DNA from: Bacteroidota bacterium
GTDB lineage: Bacteria; Bacteroidota; Bacteroidia; AKYH767-A; CANKSK01
Assembly (NCBI GenBank): GCA_947485425.1
Contig: CANKSK010000025.1
Location: forward strand, 1-9,417
Direction of reading: 5' to 3'
DNA length: 9,417 bases
The position numbers and the translations under genes are program-made. Shown here one piece after another: positions 1-8,525 of this stretch (positions within the stretch are counted from its first letter, which is position 1; every line of letters begins with the position of its first letter). Under the pieces are notes generated by a model. That model did no database searches. It saw only the letters and a program-made list of their open reading frames with translations, and had not been told where the DNA came from.

Positions 1-2043
1 AAACGAACAGATAAAAAAGTTGCATCGCCAGGCCCCACGCCAAGCGTTCAGCCCAAAGATGCATCTGGATTTAAAAAAGATACACCGTTTACCAATAGGC
101 CTAAACCCGTTGGAGGGCAAAAAAAGCCACTTCCTTCTAAGGTAGAGCCTACTGAAAAAGAAATTCAGGATCAGATTAAAGCCACGCTGGCTCGTTTGAG
201 CAGTTCAGGCAGCAAATCAAAATCCTCAAAATACAGAAAGCAGAAACGCGAATCTGCTCAGCAAGCGGAAGAACTTGCAGAGCTTGATGTTCAAAAAATC
301 GTCAAAGCAACGGAATTTGTTTCTGCCAATGAATTGGCGCGAATGATGAATGTACCGGTAACAGATATTATTTCAACTTGTATGAGTGTGGGTATATTTG
401 TTTCTATCAATCAGCGCTTAGATGCAGAAACGATTCAGGTCGTTGCAGAAGAGTTTGGATACAAGGTAGAATTCGTTACCGTTGATGTGCAGGAATCCAT
501 TGAAGAGGAAGCTGATTCGGAGGAAGACTTGGTTTCTCGCTCTCCTATTGTTACCGTAATGGGTCACGTAGATCATGGAAAGACGTCACTTTTGGATTAT
601 GTGCGTAAAGCGAATGTTATTGCAGGAGAGGCTGGAGGGATTACACAGCATATAGGAGCCTATTCAGTAACCTTAGAAAACGGGAAGCACATTACCTTCC
701 TTGACACACCTGGTCACGAAGCCTTCACCGCGATGCGTGCCAGGGGAGCCAAGGTAACCGATGTGGCAATCATTGTAGTAGCGGCTGATGATAGCGTGAT
801 GCCTCAAACCAAAGAGGCCATCAATCATGCCTTAGCGGCGAATGTGCCTATCATCTTTGCGATCAACAAAATGGATAAAGCAGGAGCAAATCCTGAAAAA
901 ATAAAGGAACAACTAGCAGGCATGAATATCCTGGTAGAAGATTGGGGTGGCAAATACCAAAGTCAAGAAATTTCTGCCAAAAAAGGGATAAACGTAGATT
1001 CGTTGCTTGAAAAAGTATTGCTAGAATCAGATTTATTGGATTTGAAAGCCAATCCACTTCGCAGGGCATCGGGTACGGTCATTGAATCTGCATTGGATAA
1101 AGGACGTGGGTACGTAACCACCGTATTGGTTCAAAATGGAACCTTACGCGTTGGGGATGTTATTTTAGCCGGATGCCATAGCGGTAGGGTAAAAGCGATG
1201 TTCAACGAAAGAGGAGGCCGAGTTACTGAAGCAGGACCGGCAACACCTGTATTGTTGTTAGGTATGAGCGGAGCACCACAAGCTGGAGATGTTTTCAATA
1301 GTCTAGAAGATGAAAGAGAAGCCCGTGAAATTGCAAACAAAAGAATGCAATTACAAAGGGAACAAGGTATACGTACACAGAAACACATTACCCTTGATGA
1401 GATTGGTCGCCGTTTGGCTGTTGGCAACTTCAAGGAGCTCAATATCATTGTAAAAGGTGATGTGGATGGATCAGTAGAAGCATTGGCGGATTCCTTGCTT
1501 AAATTATCTGTTTCTGAAATTCAAATCAATGTTATACACAAGTCGGTAGGTCAGATTTCCGAATCTGATGTATTACTTGCTTCGGCATCGAATGCGATTA
1601 TTGTGGGCTTCCAGGTAAGGCCTTCTCCAAATGCCCGCAAGCTGGCAGAGGTAGAACAAATTGATATCCGCTTGTATTCTATCATCTACGATGCGATAGA
1701 TGAAATCAAAGCGGCTATGGAAGGTATGTTGGCCCCTGAAATGGAAGAAAAGATCATGTCGAACGTTGAAGTTCGCGAGGTTTATAAAATACCGAAGGCG
1801 GGCACAATTGCAGGCTGTATGGTATTAGACGGTAAAATTCAAAGAGGCAGTAGTGCAAGATTGGTAAGAGAAGGTATAGTTGTATATACCGGAGAGATAT
1901 CCTCATTGAAACGCTTTAAGGATGATGTGAAAGAAGTAGCTACTGGCTATGAGTGCGGTATTACGCTGCACAACTATAACGACATCAAAGAAGGCGATAT
2001 TATTGAAGCTTATGAGATGATTCCAATCAAGCGTACACTTTAA
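1..2043 (+). CDS. infB: translation initiation factor IF-2, 3' part (5' end outside window)
   Basis: IF-2 is the cytoplasmic GTPase that brings initiator fMet-tRNA to the 30S subunit and promotes subunit joining. The frame is open from base 1 and encodes 680 residues to a TAA stop. The in-frame TTG at 196 is an internal leucine codon, not the start, since typical IF-2 sequence precedes it. Fragment residues about 1-65 are a Lys/Pro-rich linker leading into a basic segment (about 53-80) typical of Bacteroidota IF-2. An IF2_N domain follows at about 96-155. The GTPase domain is complete: G1 GHVDHGKT at 188-195, switch I GGIT at 212-215, G3 DTPGH at 235-239, G4 NKMD at 289-292 and G5 SAK at 325-327. 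A beta-barrel domain II, the IF-2-specific domain III and the C-terminal fMet-tRNA-binding domain (about 590-680) follow. Judged by the family's usual length, roughly 200-350 N-terminal residues are missing, cut by the window edge. No defect is visible. Confidence 0.98.
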   Translation, partial: KRTDKKVASPGPTPSVQPKDASGFKKDTPFTNRPKPVGGQKKPLPSKVEPTEKEIQDQIKATLARLSSSGSKSKSSKYRKQKRESAQQAEELAELDVQKIVKATEFVSANELARMMNVPVTDIISTCMSVGIFVSINQRLDAETIQVVAEEFGYKVEFVTVDVQESIEEEADSEEDLVSRSPIVTVMGHVDHGKTSLLDYVRKANVIAGEAGGITQHIGAYSVTLENGKHITFLDTPGHEAFTAMRARGAKVTDVAIIVVAADDSVMPQTKEAINHALAANVPIIFAINKMDKAGANPEKIKEQLAGMNILVEDWGGKYQSQEISAKKGINVDSLLEKVLLESDLLDLKANPLRRASGTVIESALDKGRGYVTTVLVQNGTLRVGDVILAGCHSGRVKAMFNERGGRVTEAGPATPVLLLGMSGAPQAGDVFNSLEDEREAREIANKRMQLQREQGIRTQKHITLDEIGRRLAVGNFKELNIIVKGDVDGSVEALADSLLKLSVSEIQINVIHKSVGQISESDVLLASASNAIIVGFQVRPSPNARKLAEVEQIDIRLYSIIYDAIDEIKAAMEGMLAPEMEEKIMSNVEVREVYKIPKAGTIAGCMVLDGKIQRGSSARLVREGIVVYTGEISSLKRFKDDVKEVATGYECGITLHNYNDIKEGDIIEAYEMIPIKRTL

Positions 2044-2065
2044 AAGAAAAATCATCATCACATGT

Positions 2066-2094
2066 AAAAATGGCCGGTAATTCCGGCCATTTTT
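2066..2094 (+). terminator. intrinsic terminator after infB
   Basis: A perfect 12-bp inverted repeat (AAAAATGGCCGG at 2066-2077 and CCGGCCATTTTT at 2083-2094) closes a 5-base loop (TAATT). The GC core is TGGCCGG/CCGGCCA, and the T-rich tail continues to about 2099. It begins 22 bases after the infB stop and precedes a gene on the same strand, so it should end the infB transcript and separate it from the protease gene. A-tract and T-tract are symmetric, so it could work on either strand, but no minus-strand gene ends here. Confidence 0.9.
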
Positions 2095-2180
2095 ATTTTC
2101 AGAAAAAACGATTTATTCAAAAACATTTTTAAAAATAATGGTATTATTGTATCATCATTTATTCCTAAAACGAATCGAAT

Positions 2181-5100
2181 ATGAGAACCTACCATAAACC
2201 CATTCTGCTTCTTTTTTTCTTTGCTTTTTTCTATAGTCGGCAAGAAGGTTTTTCACAAGACCATAGATTTATCCTCCAACAATATCTGGAAAGTATTCGT
2301 GTGGAAAAAGGTCTTTCAAAATCAGATATTTCGGACTGGAAAATCACCAACACCTATACTGACAAGAATGCGCTAACCTATTCCTATTTGCATCAGTGCA
2401 TAGGTGGTATTCGTATATTCAATGCAGTAAGCCCGTGTGTGATAAAAAACAATCAAGTCACCTATTATGCAAATCGGTTTTATCCCATCAAAGACTATCC
2501 TATAGATGCAAATAAAGCTAAAATATCAGAAACAGATGCGTTGCAAGCTGCACTTGAACATCTGCAGCTAAAAACGAAAAAAAACACCCAAATTATAAGC
2601 ACTTCTGAGAAGGAACATCTGTATATTTTCCATAATGATGAATTGTCAAAAAAAGATATTCGCATTGAATTGATTTACTTACCGAACAATCGTTCCATGA
2701 GATTATGCTATGATGTAAGCATTTCACCATTGCATTCTTCTGATTGGTGGAATATCAGAATCGATGCGCAAAATGGACAATACATTGAAAAAAACAATTG
2801 GACTCTACATTGTTCTTTTGAAAATAAACAATTGCAATCTGTAGCGAAGGAAAAAGCGCATACCACATTTTTTCCATCGCCCCCCTCCCCTTTGGGGCTA
2901 GCAAATTACAGGGTTTTCCAATTGCCTGTTGAATCACCTGCGTATGGCAACAGATCCCTCATTACAGACCCACAAGAGCCAATGGCCTCACCATATGGCT
3001 GGCATGATACCAATGGATCCCAAGGAGCAGAATATACCATTACGAGAGGAAACAATGTATATGCCTATGAAGACAGGTCTGACGCCAATAGTCCTGGATA
3101 TTCACCCGATGGTGGAGGAAGTCTCAATTTTGATTTCCCGATGGATTTAAGCAAGCAACCCCTGCAAAACCAAGATGCAGTCATTACCAATTTGTTTTAT
3201 GTAAACAATATGATGCATGATATCTTATATCAGTATGGATTTACGGAAGCGGCAGGTAATTTTCAACAAAACAATTATGGCAAAGGAGGCAGCGACCAAG
3301 ATCACGTTTATGCAGAAGCACAGGATGGTGGTGGAAAAGACAATGCTAATTTTTCAGCACCTGCAGATGGGCAAAGTGGTGTGATGCAGATGTATCTTTG
3401 GTCTTCAGCAGGCGCCTATACATCACACTTTACGGTGAATTCTCCTTCCGTCATTGCGGGGAATTATTTTTCTGAAGAGGCAGGATTTGGCCCTTCATTA
3501 TCCAATCCATTAACAAGCGACATTGTATTGGTGAATGATGGCGTAGGAACAACGTCCGATGGCTGCACAAGTTTGCAAAATGCCGCTGCGATTACTGGCA
3601 AAATTGCATTGATAGACAGAGGCTCCTGCACATTTACGGATAAAGTACTTATGGCACAATCGGCAGGTGCTTTGGCCGTAGTCATCGTTAACAATGTTCC
3701 GGGAAATCCTTTTACCATGAGCGGATCAACCAATCCAAATATTCCAGCCTATATGATTTCGATGAATTTGGGTACCTCTATTAAAAACGAGCTCAATGCA
3801 GGCAATAGTGTCAATGTGACACTTGGGGGGTATGTATTCCCGCCAAGTGTTGATTTGGATGGATCCTTAGATAATGGCATTGTGGCGCATGAATATGGGC
3901 ATGGACTTTCCATCCGGTTGAGTGGAGGAGCAAGCAATTCCAATTGTCTTCAAAATGCAGAGCAAGCAGGCGAAGGATGGAGTGATTGGCTTGCTCTTAT
4001 GACTACCATGAAAAATGGAGACAAAGGAACAGATGCGAGAGGAATTGGCAATTATGCCATATCACAATTACCTACAGATGGGGGTATACGAAGGTATCCC
4101 TATTCAACAGACAAAAATATAAATCCAGGAAATTACGCCACACTAGCAAGCAGCGGAGAGGTTCATGATATTGGTGAAATATGGTGCAGTGCTTTATGGG
4201 ACCTTACTTGGAAACTTGTTTCATTAGAAGGATTTGACGCAGATCTTTACCAAGGAAAAGGCGGAAACAACACTGCGCTTTCACTCGTTATTCAGGGTCT
4301 CAAACTGCAGCCCTGTGACCCTGGATTTTTAGACTCCAGAGATGCCATCCTGGCAGCTGATAATTTGCTATTCAACGGAAAATACAAATGTCTCATTTGG
4401 GAAGCTTTTGCAGGAAGAGGCATGGGAGCAAGTGCAAGCCAAGGAAGTCCCTATTCAACAGGAGATGAAATGGCTGCGTATGATTTACCACCTGCGTGTA
4501 TTGCGCCGCCATCCGCACCTAAAGCCATGTTTCATGCTGATGCCCTTAGTAAATGTACAAATACATTTCAATTTTATGACCAATCAACAAGCACACAGCT
4601 AAACTGGAGTTGGGACTTTGGAGATAGCACCTATTCAAACCTTCAGAATCCTTCGCATACCTATCTTCATGCAGGTACTTACCAAGTGGTTCTCAAGGTA
4701 AACAATTCACTTGGAACAGATGATGACACCTTACAGATTACCTATGCCCCCATTACGGCACCCATAGTACAAGGCAATACGATGGTTTGCGCAGGAGACT
4801 CTACCCTCCTTACAGTTGTTCCATCGGCAGGAAATACAGTAGAATGGATGATGAATGGAATTATCATTTCTAAGAATACAAGTATCGTTACACCGCCACT
4901 GCAAAACAACACAAACATCCTTGTTCATGAAGTTGAAAATTATGTATTGGGAAAAGCAGGGCCTGCAGATCCCAATTTTGGAACAGGCGGATTTCACTAT
5001 ACCGGATTCGAAGGAAAAGAATATTTCACAACCTTTGTTCCGCTCAAAATAAAGTCTGCATGGCTAAAAGCAAATGGTGACGGCATTCGCACCATCAATC

Positions 5101-5909
5101 TCTATGATGCCAATGAACAGCTGATACAAGCCAACAGTATATTTATTCCAAATGACTCCAGCAGGATCATGCTGAATATTGATATCCCTCAACCGGGAAA
5201 TTATTCACTTGGCGTATCTGCCTATTCTAATTTATATCGAAACAATGCATCAGCACAATACCCGTATATGCTATCGAATATTTTAAGCATTACGGGGTCT
5301 AATGCCACAGGAGCGCCGCAAGATTTTTATTACTACCTATATGACTGGTTGGTAGAGGAAGACCATTGCATTGGCGACACCACGAAAATTCAAATACAAG
5401 TCATAAACAATCCTTTGGCACAATTCAATTATTCTGCCATTGGAAACACCATCTATTTTTCAGATCTATCGATGGGAAACCCCCAAAGTTGGTTATGGCA
5501 TTTTGGAGATGGAGATTCCTCAACGCTGCAAAATCCTATTCATACGTATCAACAAAACGGATCATTTATTGTCACATTAAGCACAAACAATGCCAATTGC
5601 CAAGCAGTGACACAGCAAAAAATTGACATCTTAAATGTTGGCATTGATAACAAAAACACAGATGTATTCCCCCAAATATATCCTAGTGTCAGCAGTCAGC
5701 AAACCTGTATTTATTTTGAAAAACAGATGACAGAAAAAATTCAATATAGGATCCTATCCAATGATGGAAGAACAGTGTATTCATCCGGTACTGAAACACC
5801 TGTTGAAAAAATACCGATAGACATCAGCAATTTATCAAATGGTATTTATTTTGTTCAAATCAAAACGACATCTGCTCTTTATCAATGTAAATTTGCCGTC
5901 ATGAAATAA
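2181..5909 (+). CDS. secreted M36 (fungalysin-type) zinc metalloprotease with PA, PKD and T9SS sorting domains
   Basis: Predicted extracellular or surface zinc endopeptidase of 1242 residues, probably for protein degradation. An N-terminal signal peptide (basic start, hydrophobic core at 8-18, likely cleavage near FS|Q at 25/26) directs Sec export. A fungalysin-type propeptide spans about 30-215, then a Pro/Ser-rich linker. The mature M36 region opens with YRVF at 243, and NNMMHD lies at 342-347. The zinc site is HEYGH at 570-574 (H570, E571, H574) with the third ligand probably E598 in GEGWSDW, so it looks catalytically intact. A protease-associated (PA) domain (about 435-550) is inserted before the zinc site, as in many family members. 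PKD domains lie at about 780-858 (WDFGD at 811) and 1072-1150 (WHFGD at 1106). An Ig-like segment and a probable beta-sandwich of unknown type (about 925-1060) lie between them. The last 80 or so residues resemble a T9SS type A sorting domain, removed during secretion. The ATG at 2181 is the only start giving the full signal peptide; no Shine-Dalgarno is seen. It appears monocistronic. Substrate unknown. Confidence 0.93.
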   Translation: MRTYHKPILLLFFFAFFYSRQEGFSQDHRFILQQYLESIRVEKGLSKSDISDWKITNTYTDKNALTYSYLHQCIGGIRIFNAVSPCVIKNNQVTYYANRFYPIKDYPIDANKAKISETDALQAALEHLQLKTKKNTQIISTSEKEHLYIFHNDELSKKDIRIELIYLPNNRSMRLCYDVSISPLHSSDWWNIRIDAQNGQYIEKNNWTLHCSFENKQLQSVAKEKAHTTFFPSPPSPLGLANYRVFQLPVESPAYGNRSLITDPQEPMASPYGWHDTNGSQGAEYTITRGNNVYAYEDRSDANSPGYSPDGGGSLNFDFPMDLSKQPLQNQDAVITNLFYVNNMMHDILYQYGFTEAAGNFQQNNYGKGGSDQDHVYAEAQDGGGKDNANFSAPADGQSGVMQMYLWSSAGAYTSHFTVNSPSVIAGNYFSEEAGFGPSLSNPLTSDIVLVNDGVGTTSDGCTSLQNAAAITGKIALIDRGSCTFTDKVLMAQSAGALAVVIVNNVPGNPFTMSGSTNPNIPAYMISMNLGTSIKNELNAGNSVNVTLGGYVFPPSVDLDGSLDNGIVAHEYGHGLSIRLSGGASNSNCLQNAEQAGEGWSDWLALMTTMKNGDKGTDARGIGNYAISQLPTDGGIRRYPYSTDKNINPGNYATLASSGEVHDIGEIWCSALWDLTWKLVSLEGFDADLYQGKGGNNTALSLVIQGLKLQPCDPGFLDSRDAILAADNLLFNGKYKCLIWEAFAGRGMGASASQGSPYSTGDEMAAYDLPPACIAPPSAPKAMFHADALSKCTNTFQFYDQSTSTQLNWSWDFGDSTYSNLQNPSHTYLHAGTYQVVLKVNNSLGTDDDTLQITYAPITAPIVQGNTMVCAGDSTLLTVVPSAGNTVEWMMNGIIISKNTSIVTPPLQNNTNILVHEVENYVLGKAGPADPNFGTGGFHYTGFEGKEYFTTFVPLKIKSAWLKANGDGIRTINLYDANEQLIQANSIFIPNDSSRIMLNIDIPQPGNYSLGVSAYSNLYRNNASAQYPYMLSNILSITGSNATGAPQDFYYYLYDWLVEEDHCIGDTTKIQIQVINNPLAQFNYSAIGNTIYFSDLSMGNPQSWLWHFGDGDSSTLQNPIHTYQQNGSFIVTLSTNNANCQAVTQQKIDILNVGIDNKNTDVFPQIYPSVSSQQTCIYFEKQMTEKIQYRILSNDGRTVYSSGTETPVEKIPIDISNLSNGIYFVQIKTTSALYQCKFAVMK
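2880..2897. repeat. C-rich/G-rich short palindrome inside the protease linker
   Basis: A run of six C, one T and four C is followed by TTT and GGGG, so CCCC-TTT-GGGG (2887-2897) can fold as a small hairpin. It is read in frame as a Pro/Ser-rich linker ending PSPLG, between propeptide and mature protease. The composition is unlike the AT-rich surroundings. It resembles half of the C-run/G-run palindromic repeats found dispersed in some Bacteroidota genomes, but only one copy is in the window, so its repeat nature is a guess. Confidence 0.35.
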
Positions 5910-5938
5910 AAAATACGGTTTTCGAAAAAAACTATTTA

Positions 5939-6826
5939 TCAAGCGGCATTATTTTCCAAAACCGCTGCAATCAAATCAGAAATGTCAATTTGGTTGCTTT
6001 CATGCATGACAGAATTTGTTGTAACTACCTTTTGAACGCCACTATGCATTAAATCAGCATATGCCTTTTCAGCAAAAATAGCATGAACACCGATACAGAC
6101 GGCAGGTTTCATTCCATCTTGCTTCAGGTACTTAATTGTTTCCATCATGGTATGCGCTGTAGAAATAATATCATCAATTAATACGGGTGTATGATGCATA
6201 TATTTTTCTGCATGCACTTTGGAAATATCTACCTCATGGTCTCCATATCTTATTTTATTAAGCAACAGATAAGGAACGCCAGCCTTTTGGGCTACTTGCG
6301 AAAGCCATTGTTCACTTTCGCTATCAGGACCAATTAAAATAGCATTTGATACATGGGCTTGAATCCAATTTGAAATAAGTGAGGAAGCATGCAAGACCAA
6401 AGAGGGAATTGAATATATTTTATCCAAAGCTGAAAGCCTGTGCAAATGAGGATCTAGAGTTATGAGTTGATCACAAAATGAGGATATGAGTATTGCAAAA
6501 TAAGTGGACGTTATGGCTTCTCCGGGATTAAAAAGTTTATCCTGCCTCATATATGCTAAATATGGAGCAATGAGGCAAACAGAACTGGCTTTTAAATCTT
6601 TTGCCAATTTGCAGAGAAAAAATAGGGTAAGGATTTTTTCATCCGGATGTTGAAGTGTGCAGACGATATAAACTTTTTTATTTTCAATAGGACTTATAAT
6701 CCTAACATAAGTTTCACCATCCGGAAAATGATGCAAGATAAAATCACCTTTTTCAAATTGTGTTTTTTGAATTATTTTCTCCGTCAACAATTCATTTCCT
6801 GGCAAGGCAAAAACGATAGATTTCAT
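5939..6826 (-). CDS. prs: divergent ribose-phosphate pyrophosphokinase (PRPP synthetase family)
   Basis: The family makes PRPP and AMP from ribose 5-phosphate and ATP in the cytoplasm, feeding purine, pyrimidine, NAD, His and Trp synthesis. The 295-residue protein has the two-phosphoribosyltransferase-fold layout. Visible motifs are FPDGETYVR (34-42), MRQDK (93-97, the RQD of the ATP-binding segment), DPH (125-127, matching the conserved DLH histidine), K191 with R193 in the flexible catalytic loop (KIR), and the PRPP/ribose-phosphate loop DDIISTAHT (218-226). That loop is normally close to DDIIDTAGT, so the acidic residue at 222 and the glycine at 225 are replaced by Ser and His. The protein is shorter than the usual 310-320 residues. 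Such divergent paralogues are often found beside the phosphorylase encoded upstream, to which this gene is coupled by an ATGA overlap. It ends with tandem stops (TGA TAA). It is probably not the cell's only PRPP synthetase; the exact substrate is uncertain. Confidence 0.88.
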   Translation of the reverse strand: MKSIVFALPGNELLTEKIIQKTQFEKGDFILHHFPDGETYVRIISPIENKKVYIVCTLQHPDEKILTLFFLCKLAKDLKASSVCLIAPYLAYMRQDKLFNPGEAITSTYFAILISSFCDQLITLDPHLHRLSALDKIYSIPSLVLHASSLISNWIQAHVSNAILIGPDSESEQWLSQVAQKAGVPYLLLNKIRYGDHEVDISKVHAEKYMHHTPVLIDDIISTAHTMMETIKYLKQDGMKPAVCIGVHAIFAEKAYADLMHSGVQKVVTTNSVMHESNQIDISDLIAAVLENNAA

Positions 6827-8343
6827 GATTTAATATCAATGAGTTGAGTCAAACTATTCAAGTAGTCAATTGCATATGCCAATTCACCATTTGATTCGGC
6901 ATAAATGGTAAAAAGCACATCACCTTTGACTACCCTTTTTCCCAAAGGAGCTTCAAATAAAATCCCTGCAGATGAAGAGCGAGGAGCCCCGGCAAGCTTT
7001 GCAATCTTCGCAAGTTGTCGGTTATCAATGGCCTTTACCACACCTGCACATTGAGCAAGCACCTTGTATTTATACTTAGCCCATCTAGGACTTTTGAATT
7101 CACCTTGAGCCTGACAGATGGATTTAAATTTTCTGAAGGCATCACCATTTTCCAAAATCTGGGTAGCGGCATCAATCTCTGTTCCGGGCGGAAATGATCC
7201 TGATATCCTCAACAAGGTGGCGGCAATAGCAATGGATCTATTTTTTAAATCCAAGGGTGCACCTACTTCATTTCTAAGAACAGCGAGCACATCCATGGCT
7301 TCTAAAGAAGGGCCAATACCTCTTCCAACAGGCTGTGATCCATCGGTGATCATGATTTCAACATGAATTCCCAATTCTTTTCCCACGGTCTGAAAATAAT
7401 ATTGAAGCTTCAATGCTTCTTCGTGACTGCGAACTTTTGCAGTTTGGCCTACCGGAATATCTATCACCACATGTGTAGAACCTACAGCCATTTTTTTGGA
7501 TAAAACAGAAGCCACCATTTGCCCTTCACTATCGATGTCTAGTGCCTTTTCAATAGCGATTAGCAAATCATCAGCAGGGCTTAGTTTTACTGCACCCCCC
7601 CAAACAAAACAACCCTTTTCTTTTTTCACGACGGCCATGATTTCTTCCACTGATAAATCCACACAGGTAAGTGCTTGCATGGTATCGGCTGTTCCGGCAG
7701 GAGAAGTAATCGACCTAGAAGATGTTTTCGGAATCAATAGACCAGCAGAAGCAATGATGCTTACTACAATGGGAGTGGTTCTATTCCCTGGAAGACCACC
7801 GACACAATGTTTATCCAAAACCATGATATCCTTATCCCATGATATTTTTTTTCCTGAAGAAATCATGGCACGCGTTAAGCTGACCATTTCAGCTACGGAC
7901 AAACTATTGCCGGCACAAGCAGTTACAAAAGCAGCGATTTCAATACTTGAATAATGACCGGCCACAATATCTCTGATGATATGTTCAAAAGCATTTTCAT
8001 CGATTTCTTGATTGTATATTTTGGCTCTAACGCTTCTTAAAGATTGAATAGATTGCAGGTGAGAAATCGTTATCAAATCTCCATCCCTTGCATCCAGACG
8101 CTTCATGGCTTCTTTGGATAATCCAGCTTCACCTGAACTTAACAAATCGGAAGTCACGACATTTAAAGTAGCCACAATCGATTTTCCATTGTTCTGCAGC
8201 AACATTCTCGTTAAAGCAGTGAAACCTTCAGACTTGCATACATGGCTGTCAGATCGAATAAAAATGATATTTTCTCGATAGGTATCAATTCCTAAATCCT
8301 TAATTCTTAATCGATGGGAATGCGAAAAAATCTTATCAGACAT
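6823..8343 (-). CDS. long-form thymidine phosphorylase / AMP phosphorylase family protein
   Basis: Cytoplasmic phosphorylase of 506 residues. The family splits into short pyrimidine-nucleoside phosphorylases (about 440 residues, DeoA/Pdp) and a longer group with an extra N-terminal domain, which includes archaeal AMP phosphorylases (AMP + phosphate to adenine + ribose 1,5-bisphosphate). This protein belongs to the long group: an extra N-terminal domain (about 1-95), then the helical and alpha/beta domains, with a C-terminal domain at about 425-506. The phosphate-binding motif is DKHCVGGLPGNRTT (177-190), unlike the DKHSTGGVGD form of classical thymidine phosphorylase. ITSPAGTADTM (212-222), GGAVKLSPADD (249-259) and DGSQPVGRGIGP (334-345) are also conserved. 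Bacterial long-form members are usually annotated as putative thymidine phosphorylase; nucleotide specificity is inferred from the subfamily motif. It is the first gene of the operon, preceded by a good -7 element 20 bases upstream. Its TGA overlaps the ATG of the PRPP synthetase gene. The ATG at 8343 fits the domain start. Confidence 0.9.
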   Translation of the reverse strand: MSDKIFSHSHRLRIKDLGIDTYRENIIFIRSDSHVCKSEGFTALTRMLLQNNGKSIVATLNVVTSDLLSSGEAGLSKEAMKRLDARDGDLITISHLQSIQSLRSVRAKIYNQEIDENAFEHIIRDIVAGHYSSIEIAAFVTACAGNSLSVAEMVSLTRAMISSGKKISWDKDIMVLDKHCVGGLPGNRTTPIVVSIIASAGLLIPKTSSRSITSPAGTADTMQALTCVDLSVEEIMAVVKKEKGCFVWGGAVKLSPADDLLIAIEKALDIDSEGQMVASVLSKKMAVGSTHVVIDIPVGQTAKVRSHEEALKLQYYFQTVGKELGIHVEIMITDGSQPVGRGIGPSLEAMDVLAVLRNEVGAPLDLKNRSIAIAATLLRISGSFPPGTEIDAATQILENGDAFRKFKSICQAQGEFKSPRWAKYKYKVLAQCAGVVKAIDNRQLAKIAKLAGAPRSSSAGILFEAPLGKRVVKGDVLFTIYAESNGELAYAIDYLNSLTQLIDIKS

Positions 8344-8362
8344 TTGATACGCTTGCTTTATT

Positions 8363-8391
8363 CAAATATACATCATTTTTAACCCTTGAAA
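8363..8391 (-). promoter_or_regulatory. Bacteroidota-type promoter for the phosphorylase-PRPP synthetase operon
   Basis: On the minus strand, TATATTTG (8370 down to 8363) matches the Bacteroidota -7 consensus TAnnTTTG exactly. Seventeen bases upstream lies TTTC (8391 down to 8388), one base from the -33 TTTG. The -7 element ends 19 bases before the ATG at 8343, implying a very short leader of roughly 12-15 bases. No Shine-Dalgarno is present, which is usual in this phylum. Confidence 0.6.
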
Positions 8392-8479
8392 GAGGATTCT
8401 CCAAAATATATATACAAAAGTAGCACTGAAAAAAGCAGAAGCATGATGAATGTATATTTCATGCACGTGATTAATATCA

Positions 8480-8509
8480 TTGGATTTAGCTTATACATTT
8501 CTGATTTTG
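8480..8509 (+). promoter_or_regulatory. possible promoter for PEP synthase
   Basis: TTG at 8480-8482 is followed after 19 bases by TGATTTTG (8502-8509), a 5-of-6 match to the fixed positions of TAnnTTTG. The spacing suits the -33/-7 arrangement and would give a leader of about 10 bases before the ATG at 8526. TACATTTC at 8494-8501 is an alternative -7 box with one mismatch but no partner element. In this AT-rich region such near-matches can arise by chance. Confidence 0.35.
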
Positions 8510-8525
8510 TAGAGATATAAAAACA

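Noticed and set aside
196..198. In-frame TTG as the start of IF-2
   Set aside because: The frame is open upstream to base 1 with characteristic IF-2 linker sequence, so this codon is an internal leucine and the real start lies outside the window.
1131..1448. Minus-strand open frame within infB, and similar frames within the protease gene (3464-3733, 4731-4997)
   Set aside because: All are antisense to well-supported conserved proteins and have no recognisable features of their own.
2142..2149. TATTATTG as a -7 box for the M36 protease gene
   Set aside because: One mismatch to TAnnTTTG and no convincing -33 element at proper spacing in very AT-rich sequence; too weak to call. The gene must nevertheless have a promoter between the infB terminator and 2181.
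5910..5938. Terminator in the 29-bp convergent gap between the protease and PRPP synthetase genes
   Set aside because: Only the short AT-rich palindrome TTTTCGAAAA is present, with no GC-rich stem; not enough to support a terminator.
7496..7954. Plus-strand 152-codon open frame
   Set aside because: It lies antisense inside the strongly conserved phosphorylase coding sequence and its translation has no recognisable domain; it is a shadow frame.
8379..8462. Minus-strand small ORF ending 35 bp upstream of the phosphorylase gene, encoding a hydrophobic peptide (27 residues from the internal ATG; 71 residues if started at 8594)
   Set aside because: The long form runs antisense into the ppsA start, and the short form has no ribosome-binding site and overlaps the proposed promoter of the operon at its end. 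Hydrophobic peptides arise easily from AT-rich DNA. Conservation in relatives would be needed to revive it.
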